In this document: positions 1 through 5,031 of the stretch, in pieces
Numbering within the stretch: the stretch's first letter is position 1
Layout of the letters: every line of letters starts with the position of its first letter
From: Candidatus Krumholzibacteriia bacterium
GTDB taxonomy: Bacteria > Krumholzibacteriota > Krumholzibacteriia > LZORAL124-64-63
DNA: 6,441 nucleotides
Reading direction: 5' to 3'
Assembly (NCBI GenBank): GCA_027056825.1
Contig: JALUJS010000443.1
Coordinates: 2,014-8,454, forward strand
Translations under genes and position numbers: made by a program
Notes under the pieces: generated by a model
Database searches by the model: none
The model's input: the letters and a program-made list of their open reading frames with translations, nothing else
Told to the model about the DNA's origin: nothing

Positions 1-1761
1 CACCGTCCAGCCGTAGGAACCGTCGTTGGCCGTGGACGAGGTGATGAAAGCCCAGGTGGAGCCGCCGTCGGTGCTGTACTCGATGGACACGGTGGTGAAG
101 GAGCCGGTCCAGCTCCAGGTGATGTTGGCCACGTCACCCGCGGTCAGGACCTCGCCCCCGTTGGGGTAGGTCACCGTGATCACGTCGGTCGGAGTGGTGC
201 CGCCGGCGGTGGCCGCATCGGCGTCCACCATGCCATAGCCCGTGTAGCGGTCCCAGCCCGAGCCGGACTCCACGCTGGTGACGTCCTGGGCGGTGGTCAC
301 CAGCCGGTCACGCACCTGGGCGGGAGTGAAGGAGGGGTTGGCGGCCTTGATCAGGGCGCAGACGCCCGCCGCGTACGGGGTGGCGGCCGAGGTGCCGTTG
401 AACCACTTGCTGTAGTCGCTGGCGTCGTAGCCCGCGGAGCCCAGCAGGTCGGTGGTCGGCAGGATCGTCGGCGCGATCACGTCCACCGCGGCGTTGCTGT
501 CCTGGGTGGTGCTGCCGTAGTTGGAGCCCCACCAGCGTTCGCCGTCGCAGGTGTAGCCGTTGGGATCGGTGTTGACCCCGGGGTTCACTTCGCTGCTGTT
601 GCTGGACGAGCGCTTGCGCTCGCCGCAGGGCGAGGCCGCCCCCACCGCGATGACGTACTGGTTGATGGCCGGATAACTGATGGTCGAGGCGTTCTCGTTG
701 CCCGTGGCCGCCAGCAGGGTCACGCCCGCGTTGTAGGCGTACTGCAGGGCCGCGTCGGTGGCCGAGTCGCTGCTGATGGCCGCGCCCAGGCTCATGCTGG
801 CGATGTCCGCACCGTTGTCGGCGGCATAGTACAGGGCGTTCTGGATGGCCGTGAAATACATCGAGCCGGCGCTGTCGGCCACCTTCAGGGGCATGATGCT
901 GCAGTCGCCCGCGATGCCCGCGGTGCCCAGGCTGTTGTTGGCCATGGCGGCGGCGACACCGGCGCAGGCGGTGCCGTGACCCGGGCTCGACGAGTTGTCG
1001 TCGGGGTTGCTGTCGTTGTCACCGAAATCGTAGCCGGTGATCTGGCGCAGGTCGGGATGCCCGGCCTCCACGCCGCTGTCGATGATGGCGATGACCACGC
1101 CGCTGTTGCCGTAACCCTGGGCGTTGTCCCAGGCGGCCTGGGCGTTGGCGTCGAAGCCGACCGTGCCTACGGGCGAGCCGTTCTCGTGGCTGTTGGTGGC
1201 CCAGTCGTAGCTGAGCATCTGACCGGTGTTGTTGTGGCCCCAGTGCAGATCGTGCATGGGGTCGTTGGGGACCGCGGCGGGGAAGGCGCGCCAATCCACC
1301 GTGGCCTCGGCCACGTGCCGGTCCGCGGCGAAGGTGCGGGCCAGGCGGCCCGGGTCCTGGGCGCCGTCGGTCTCGAGCATGAACCAGCGGTCCAGACCCA
1401 GTTCATTGGCCAGGTTCGCCTTGCGGGGCGCGATCCAGGGGCGGGAGATCCGCTTGACCCCGGCCATCCGGCACAGCGCGTCCACCGACGCGATGCCGGT
1501 GCGGGCGTCGGGCACCGCGGCCCCCTTGGCCATGGCGATGTCCAACTTGGCCCCTTCAAGGGCGTCGGACTTGAATTTCACCAGGATACGGGCGGGGTGA
1601 TAGGGCAGGACATTGTTGGCGTAGGACGTGAAACCGTCCTGGACGGGGACGAAGGGCCGCGGAGCGGTCGGCTCGATGGCCAGGACCCCGTTGGCGAGCA
1701 GGGCGAGCAGGGCGAGGGCTGTCAGCAATGCCAATGCGCGCTTTGTTATGATTTGATGCAT
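1..1761 (-). CDS. Secreted subtilisin-family (S8) serine protease, C-terminus cut by window edge
   Basis: An exported endopeptidase that should hydrolyse peptide bonds outside the cytoplasm. The frame is open from the ATG at 1761 to base 1 (587 codons, no stop). Residues 1-28 form a signal peptide: MHQIITKR, a Leu/Ala core, then VLA with likely cleavage before IEP. Residues 29-165 are a long propeptide containing ARILVKFKSDA, typical of S8 pro-regions. The catalytic domain begins near NDPMHDLHWG (166) and runs to about 515. The triad is complete: Asp228 (AIIDSGVE), His262 (GHGTACAG) and Ser458 (GTSAATPYAAG), with oxyanion Asn355 (ATGNENAS). An insertion at 379-405 is bounded by Cys379 and Cys405, which may form a disulfide. 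From about 526 a 'YPNGGE...STDGGSTW' module starts; it resembles Kre9/KNH-type Ig-like repeats and is complete or nearly so at the edge. The start is supported by AGGGAG 5 nt upstream and the signal peptide. A FlgD/type IX-like sorting tail probably lies beyond the window (inference). Confidence 0.95.
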   Translation of the reverse strand, partial: MHQIITKRALALLTALALLALLANGVLAIEPTAPRPFVPVQDGFTSYANNVLPYHPARILVKFKSDALEGAKLDIAMAKGAAVPDARTGIASVDALCRMAGVKRISRPWIAPRKANLANELGLDRWFMLETDGAQDPGRLARTFAADRHVAEATVDWRAFPAAVPNDPMHDLHWGHNNTGQMLSYDWATNSHENGSPVGTVGFDANAQAAWDNAQGYGNSGVVIAIIDSGVEAGHPDLRQITGYDFGDNDSNPDDNSSSPGHGTACAGVAAAMANNSLGTAGIAGDCSIMPLKVADSAGSMYFTAIQNALYYAADNGADIASMSLGAAISSDSATDAALQYAYNAGVTLLAATGNENASTISYPAINQYVIAVGAASPCGERKRSSSNSSEVNPGVNTDPNGYTCDGERWWGSNYGSTTQDSNAAVDVIAPTILPTTDLLGSAGYDASDYSKWFNGTSAATPYAAGVCALIKAANPSFTPAQVRDRLVTTAQDVTSVESGSGWDRYTGYGMVDADAATAGGTTPTDVITVTYPNGGEVLTAGDVANITWSWTGSFTTVSIEYSTDGGSTWAFITSSTANDGSYGWTV

Positions 1762-1763
1762 TT

Positions 1764-1904
1764 CTACTCCCTGGTTGGGTTTTCTGGGTGACGAGAATTC
1801 AGAAAACTCCCCGGCTGCCGCGGATCGATGTCCGCGACCGGCCGGTTGGACCTCCTTTCGTGGATTAGAGCGACGGCCAAATGGATGAAGCGACCGGATC
1901 GCAT
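1764..1904 (-). CDS. Possible 46-residue leader ORF ending 2 nt before the protease start (doubtful)
   Basis: An ATG at 1904 opens a frame in the protease leader that ends with TAG at 1766-1764, two bases before the protease ATG. That arrangement would allow translational coupling. The predicted peptide is basic and polar (starts MRSGRFIHLAV, ends HPENPTRE), has no recognisable domain, and resembles what a random high-GC frame would give. The bases before its ATG are G-rich (GGGGCGGGGA) but not a clean ribosome-binding site. I include it because of the stop/start spacing; it may well be untranslated leader. Confidence 0.15.
   Translation of the reverse strand: MRSGRFIHLAVALIHERRSNRPVADIDPRQPGSFLNSRHPENPTRE
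1767..1772 (-). promoter_or_regulatory. Ribosome-binding site of the S8 protease
   Basis: AGGGAG on the minus strand, 5 nt before the ATG at 1761. It fixes the start codon. The frame stays open further upstream, but it has no ATG, GTG or TTG there that is paired with a usable site. Confidence 0.75.
1779..1807 (-). other. Leader stem-loop just upstream of the protease ribosome-binding site
   Basis: Perfect 8-bp inverted repeat: GTTTTCTG at 1779-1786 and CAGAAAAC at 1800-1807, with a 13-nt loop. In the protease transcript it ends 6 nt before AGGGAG, close enough to affect ribosome access. The stem is A/U-rich, so its stability is modest. A regulatory role is inferred. Confidence 0.45.
1811..1845 (-). 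other. GC-rich leader hairpin of the protease transcript
   Basis: Inner stem CGCGGA (1819-1824) pairs with TCCGCG (1831-1836) across a 6-nt loop. Outer stem CCGGC (1811-1815) pairs with GCCGG (1841-1845), with a small internal bulge between. In the transcript it sits directly after the orphan AAAGGAGGT and directly before the second hairpin at 1779-1807. The bases following it in the transcript are GGAGTTTTCT, so an attenuator is conceivable, but the T-run is only four long and offset. Confidence 0.45.
1850..1858 (-). promoter_or_regulatory. Orphan strong Shine-Dalgarno-like sequence in the protease leader
   Basis: The minus strand reads AAAGGAGGT, a near-complete match to the 16S anti-Shine-Dalgarno sequence and better than the AGGGAG actually placed for the protease. 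No ATG, GTG or TTG lies 4-15 nt downstream, so it starts no visible gene. It is about 90 nt upstream of the protease ATG and is followed at once by the hairpin at 1811-1845. It could be a ribosome standby site or a pairing partner in leader folding, or it may be chance. Confidence 0.35.
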
Positions 1905-1958
1905 TCCCCGCCCCGGTCGGAACGGGCTGTTCCGGAAGTTCCCCCCTCAAGGAAGAAA

Positions 1959-1988
1959 ATTCTACCAAGCCGGTCCGAAACGCATCAA
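1959..1988 (-). promoter_or_regulatory. Predicted promoter of the S8 protease
   Basis: On the minus strand, TTGATG (1988-1983) and TAGAAT (1964-1959) are separated by 18 nt. They match the sigma-70 -35 box at 4 of 6 and the -10 box at 5 of 6 positions. The -10 is preceded by TGG, an extended -10 (TGn) arrangement. Transcription would start near 1952, giving a leader of about 190 nt before the protease ATG. Some FCB bacteria use a different promoter consensus, which lowers confidence. Confidence 0.45.
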
Positions 1989-2019
1989 GGAAATAATGCT
2001 GAATTGGGAGTTAAATTGT

Positions 2020-2038
2020 CGAAAGATAATTTCGCGAA
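2020..2038. promoter_or_regulatory. Inverted repeats overlapping the divergent promoter region (possible operator)
   Basis: Two overlapping symmetrical elements lie just upstream of the TATAAT: CGAAA (2020-2024) paired with TTTCG (2030-2034) around GATAA, and the perfect 8-bp palindrome TTCGCGAA (2031-2038). They sit between the two outward-facing promoters, where one regulator could control both peptidase genes. The operator role is inferred; short palindromes also occur by chance. Confidence 0.25.
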
Positions 2039-2041
2039 TTA

Positions 2042-2050
2042 TGTTATAAT
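2042..2050 (+). promoter_or_regulatory. Predicted extended -10 promoter of the M14 carboxypeptidase
   Basis: TGTTATAAT contains a perfect TATAAT (2045-2050) with the TGn extension. No good -35 lies at 16-18 nt; TTGTCG (2016-2021) is 23 nt away. Extended -10 promoters tolerate a poor -35. The start would be near 2057, about 45 nt before the ATG. A weaker alternative is TTGGGA (2004-2009) with GATAAT (2025-2030) at 15-nt spacing. The element lies in the most AT-rich stretch of the window. Confidence 0.5.
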
Positions 2051-2085
2051 TAGGGGAGAAGGATTAACCCGCATTTTCAACCAGC

Positions 2086-2091
2086 AAAGGA
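2086..2091 (+). promoter_or_regulatory. Ribosome-binding site of the M14 carboxypeptidase
   Basis: AAAGGA, 10 nt before the ATG at 2102. It supports that start, which also gives a clean signal peptide. Confidence 0.6.
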
Positions 2092-2101
2092 CGACACCGC
2101 C

Positions 2102-4414
2102 ATGAGGGGATTCGGAGGGATTCTTGGGTCCGCTGTACGGACCTTCACGCTGTTCTCGATTATCGCCATCCTGGTCTGCGGGGCCGGTTCGACGGTGGCC
2201 GCGCCCGTCGGCCAAGTGGAGCTACCGGTCTGGCAGCGTGCGGCCTACGGGGATTTCCCCGTGCGGATCGAACTTTCCGACGCCGCGGCCCTCGAACGCC
2301 TGCTGGCCGTCGTGCCCATCGCCTCCTTCGAACGCGAACAGATCCGGCCCGAGGGCGGCCGCCTGGTCTTCACGCCGCGGATCACCGAAGACGAAGCCGC
2401 GGCTCTGACCGCCGCCGGGTACGCCTTCACCCGGCTGCCCGACCGTGAACAGCAGGGACGCCGTGCCGTGGAGGCCTTCTGGGCCGAGCAACAGGCCAAG
2501 GGTTTTCCCGCCCTGGATGCCGACAAGGCCCTCTACTACCCCACCCACGCTCAGATCGGCAGCGATTTCGCCGCCCTGGCCGCGTCCCATCCCGACATCG
2601 CGCGCACCGTCACCTGGGGTTCCTCGGTGCAGGGCCGCGAGTTGTGGGGCATCGTGATCTCGGACGACGTGCAGAACACCGAACCGGAGCCCGAAGTACG
2701 CCTGACCAGCACCATGCACGGGGACGAGCCCGTGGACATGGTCATGCTGTGGGCCTTCGCCCAGTACCTGGTGAACAACTACGGCCAACCGGGCTACGAG
2801 GATGTGACCGACCTGGTCAACACCACCGAGATCCACATCATGCCCCTGCACAACCCCGACGGGTACGTTGCCGGTACACGCACCAACGCCAACGGAGTGG
2901 ACCTGAACCGCAACTTCCCCGAACCGGCCGGCACCGATCCGACGCAGGAACCCGAGAACATCGCCTTCATGCAGTATGCCCAAGCCCACCACTTCGTGAT
3001 CAGCCAGAACGGGCACGGGGGCGCCTTGGTGGTGAACTATCCCTGGGACTACACTTACACGCGCACCCCGGACAACGATGCCATCATCAAGCTCTCCCTG
3101 GAGTACTCCACCTACAACCTGCCCATGTACAACAGCTCCCAGTTTCCCCAGGGCATCACCAACGGGGCGGACTGGTACGTGGTCAACGGTTCGGTCCAGG
3201 ACTGGTCCTACTACGCCACCGACTGCATCGACGTGACCATCGAGGTCAGCAACACCAAGTGGCCGTCGGCCTCGACCCTGGACGGATACTGGAGCGACAA
3301 CCGCGAGAGCCTGATGCACTACGTCAAGGCGGCCCACTACGGGATCCACGGCGTGGTCACCGACTCGACCACGGGCCTGCCGCTGGACGCCACGATCACC
3401 GTGACGGGCATCGACAAGCCGGTGCACACCGACCCCGCCCACGGGGACTACTACAAGTTGCTGGATACCGGCACGTACGAGGTGACCTTCAGCGCCGACG
3501 GCTACTACCCCAAGACCGTCAGCGGCGTGAGCACCATCTGGGGCGTCCCCACGGTGCTGGACGCCGCCCTGACGCCCATGGGTCCGGTCATCACCGAGAC
3601 CCTCTTCAGTTCCGACTTCGAGGCCGGCTCCGCCGGCTGGACCGGCGACTGGGCCCTGATGACGCCGGGCTACAACTCGAACCAGGCCCTGACCGACAGC
3701 CCCGGCGGCGACTATCCCGACAACGCCTCCCTCATCGCGGCCATGACCGCGGGTGTGGACCTGAGCGACACCACTATGATCAGCGCCGAAATGCGTTTCA
3801 TGGCCCAGTGGGACATCGAGTCCGGCTATGACGCCTGCTTCCTGGAAGTCTCCGTCAACGGCGGAGCGAGCTGGAGCCCAGTGGCCACCGACCGGACCAT
3901 CGCCGGCAGCGGCAACGGCGTACAGACCCCCTCCGGAACACCCCTGTTCAGCGGCACCCAGGCCGCCTGGGTGCTCAACACCGTGGACCTGGCTCCCCTG
4001 CTCGGCCAGGCCGACGTGCGTTTCCGGTTCCGCCTGGCCAGCGACGGCAGCGTCACCGGCGCCGGATTCGCCTGCGACGACTTCGTCATCGAGGCCGTCC
4101 GGCTGGATACCGGTTCGGCGGCGCCCGGGTTGCCCCGCGTTCGGCCTTTGGTGCAGGCCGCGCCCAACCCCTTCAACCCTTCAACGGTGATCCGCTTCTC
4201 GGTTCCGACGTCCGGCGCGACCCGGCTGGAGATCTGCGATCTGCAGGGCCGCCTGGTGCGCACCCTGGTGGATGAAACCCTGCCCTCCGGGGACTATCTG
4301 CGCCGCTGGGACGGCCGCGACGACCACGGCGCCAACGCGGCCAGCGGCGTCTACTTCGCGCGGCTGGTCACCCGGGACGGTGTCTCGGTTTCCAAGCTGG
4401 CCTTGGTCAAGTGA
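2102..4414 (+). CDS. Secreted M14 zinc carboxypeptidase with transthyretin-like, jelly-roll and C-terminal sorting domains
   Basis: A 770-residue exported metallocarboxypeptidase that removes C-terminal residues from peptides. Residues 1-34 are a signal peptide (hydrophobic core about 15-28, cleavage near STVAA/PVG). Residues 35-144 are a propeptide-like region. The M14 domain spans about 145-410 with all key residues: zinc ligands His206 and Glu209 (MHGDE) and His305 (NGHGG), substrate-carboxylate binders Arg260, Asn269 and Arg270 (DLNRNFP), Tyr359, and catalytic Glu381 (TIEVSNTKWP). Asp316 and Gln366 fall at the specificity-pocket positions of the animal CPD/CPN/CPM branch (M14B), predicting preference for C-terminal Lys/Arg. 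A transthyretin-like domain follows (about 414-492, GIHGVVTD to GYYPKTV), as in that branch. Residues 501-670 form a jelly-roll/MAM-like domain (FSSDFEAG to CDDFVIEA). Residues 687-770 are a FlgD-Ig/type IX-style tail (AAPNPFNPST to GVYFARL, ending LALVK). It is divergent from the S8 protease. Confidence 0.95.
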   Translation: MRGFGGILGSAVRTFTLFSIIAILVCGAGSTVAAPVGQVELPVWQRAAYGDFPVRIELSDAAALERLLAVVPIASFEREQIRPEGGRLVFTPRITEDEAAALTAAGYAFTRLPDREQQGRRAVEAFWAEQQAKGFPALDADKALYYPTHAQIGSDFAALAASHPDIARTVTWGSSVQGRELWGIVISDDVQNTEPEPEVRLTSTMHGDEPVDMVMLWAFAQYLVNNYGQPGYEDVTDLVNTTEIHIMPLHNPDGYVAGTRTNANGVDLNRNFPEPAGTDPTQEPENIAFMQYAQAHHFVISQNGHGGALVVNYPWDYTYTRTPDNDAIIKLSLEYSTYNLPMYNSSQFPQGITNGADWYVVNGSVQDWSYYATDCIDVTIEVSNTKWPSASTLDGYWSDNRESLMHYVKAAHYGIHGVVTDSTTGLPLDATITVTGIDKPVHTDPAHGDYYKLLDTGTYEVTFSADGYYPKTVSGVSTIWGVPTVLDAALTPMGPVITETLFSSDFEAGSAGWTGDWALMTPGYNSNQALTDSPGGDYPDNASLIAAMTAGVDLSDTTMISAEMRFMAQWDIESGYDACFLEVSVNGGASWSPVATDRTIAGSGNGVQTPSGTPLFSGTQAAWVLNTVDLAPLLGQADVRFRFRLASDGSVTGAGFACDDFVIEAVRLDTGSAAPGLPRVRPLVQAAPNPFNPSTVIRFSVPTSGATRLEICDLQGRLVRTLVDETLPSGDYLRRWDGRDDHGANAASGVYFARLVTRDGVSVSKLALVK

Positions 4415-4424
4415 CCAGTCCGGG

Positions 4425-4440
4425 TCCGGAGACTACCGGA
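4425..4440 (+). other. Short stem-loop 10 nt after the carboxypeptidase stop
   Basis: TCCGG (4425-4429) pairs with CCGGA (4436-4440) across a 6-nt loop. It is the first of a series of inverted repeats between the carboxypeptidase and FKBP genes. No T-run follows, so it is not a classic intrinsic terminator. Confidence 0.3.
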
Positions 4441-4453
4441 TCATGAGTTGCAA

Positions 4454-4484
4454 TTTCGCCCCGAACGCCTAGTTTGGGGCGAAA
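4454..4484 (+). terminator. Strong stem-loop between carboxypeptidase and FKBP genes, probable transcription end or RNA-stabilising hairpin
   Basis: TTTCGCCCC (4454-4462) and GGGGCGAAA (4476-4484) form a perfect 9-bp stem. The loop can zip further by a G-U and three Watson-Crick pairs (to C4466-G4472), leaving 5 unpaired bases and about 13 pairs in all. It lies 40 nt after the carboxypeptidase stop. The downstream bases are CGAGCCCC, without a U-tract, so it would not be a textbook rho-independent terminator. A U-less terminator or 3'-end protection against exonucleases are the alternatives. Confidence 0.55.
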
Positions 4485-4494
4485 CGAGCCCCAG

Positions 4495-4524
4495 CGGCGG
4501 AATCCGCCGGAGCTCCGGATCCGG
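4495..4524 (+). repeat. Cluster of overlapping palindromes upstream of the FKBP gene
   Basis: Three symmetric elements overlap end to end: CGGCGG-AAT-CCGCCG (4495-4509), the perfect 12-bp palindrome CCGGAGCTCCGG (4507-4518) and the perfect 10-bp palindrome CCGGATCCGG (4515-4524). Shared bases mean that in RNA the neighbouring hairpins would be mutually exclusive. They lie 60-90 nt before the FKBP start. Function is unknown; high GC content makes some palindromes likely by chance. Confidence 0.4.
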
Positions 4525-4571
4525 TTCATGCTGCTGCCATGTCTCGGTCCCGTTATTTTCAGGCAGCGTTT

Positions 4572-4576
4572 AAGGA
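4572..4576 (+). promoter_or_regulatory. Ribosome-binding site deciding the FKBP start at 4587
   Basis: AAGGA, 10 nt upstream of the ATG at 4587. The earlier in-frame ATG at 4539 has no purine-rich site before it and would add 16 residues unlike the family's N-terminus. A weak -10-like TATTTT (4554-4559) lies just upstream, without a convincing -35. Confidence 0.6.
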
Positions 4577-4586
4577 TGAAACCGAC

Positions 4587-5006
4587 ATGATCGAGAACGG
4601 CAAGACCGTCAAGGTCCACTACAAGGGCACGTTGAGCGACGGGACCGTGTTCGACACGTCCGAAGGGCGCGACCCCATCGCTTTCGTCATCGGCGAGGGC
4701 TCGGTCATTCCCGGCTTCGAGAACGCCGTGGCGGCCATGGAGGTCGACGAGACAAGGACCATCACCATCCCGTGCGCCGAGGCCTACGGCGAGACCCGCG
4801 ATGAGATGATCGGGCAGATCCCCCGCGCCAACCTGCCGCAGGACATGGAGCCCGAGGTGGGCATGATGCTCCAGATGAACTCCCCCGAGGGATCCATCCC
4901 CGTGCGGATCGTGGGTCTGGACGCCGAGAACGTCACCCTGGACGCCAACCACCCCCTGGCCGGTCAGGATCTGACCTTCGAACTGACGCTGGTGGAGATC
5001 AGCTGA
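4587..5006 (+). CDS. FKBP-type peptidyl-prolyl cis-trans isomerase, SlyD-like
   Basis: A protein-folding helper that isomerises the bond before proline and probably acts as a chaperone in the cytoplasm; no signal peptide or membrane segment is visible. Using the ATG at 4587 it has 139 residues, normal for short SlyD/FkpB-type FKBPs. The FKBP half shows VKVHYKGTLSDGTVFDTS (8-25), with Tyr12, Phe22 and Asp23 of the active pocket, and GEGSVIPGFENAV (36-48), with Ile41 and Phe44. After EAYGE (65-69) comes the SlyD 'insert-in-flap' chaperone segment (about 70-120), followed by the returning strand DANHPLAGQDLTFEL (119-133), a SlyD hallmark. The His/Cys-rich nickel-binding tail of E. coli SlyD is absent: the protein ends LVEIS. 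The YejM-like gene starts 25 nt downstream on the same strand, so the two are probably co-transcribed. Assignment to the family is firm; the exact orthologue is not. Confidence 0.93.
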   Translation: MIENGKTVKVHYKGTLSDGTVFDTSEGRDPIAFVIGEGSVIPGFENAVAAMEVDETRTITIPCAEAYGETRDEMIGQIPRANLPQDMEPEVGMMLQMNSPEGSIPVRIVGLDAENVTLDANHPLAGQDLTFELTLVEIS

Positions 5007-5031
5007 CCCCGGCCCGGCGGCGGCCGTTGTC

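Noticed and set aside
976..1791. 271-codon plus-strand frame opposite the S8 protease
   Set aside because: Shadow of the protease gene. The Val/Gly/His-rich, low-complexity translation is the usual antisense product of GC-rich third positions; there is no ribosome-binding site.
1828..2105. Two short plus-strand frames (73 and 74 codons) in the divergent intergenic region
   Set aside because: They run through the predicted promoters of both flanking genes, lack ribosome-binding sites and show no recognisable protein features.
2168..2182. Possible lipobox cysteine (ILVC, Cys26) in the carboxypeptidase signal peptide
   Set aside because: The residue before Cys is Val, whereas a lipobox needs Gly, Ala or Ser there. 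Ordinary signal-peptidase cleavage after STVAA fits better.
2222..3442. 406-codon minus-strand frame opposite the M14 carboxypeptidase
   Set aside because: Antisense shadow rich in Val, Gly and His with no recognisable domain. The plus-strand frame has complete catalytic residues throughout this stretch.
2644..3831. 395-codon plus-strand frame overlapping the carboxypeptidase in another phase
   Set aside because: Arg/His/Gly/Pro-rich composition typical of a shifted frame, and it lies entirely inside a clearly real gene.
4539..4586. Upstream ATG at 4539 as the FKBP start
   Set aside because: No ribosome-binding site precedes it, and the extra 16 residues are neither a signal peptide nor conserved in the family. 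The ATG at 4587 has AAGGA at 10 nt.
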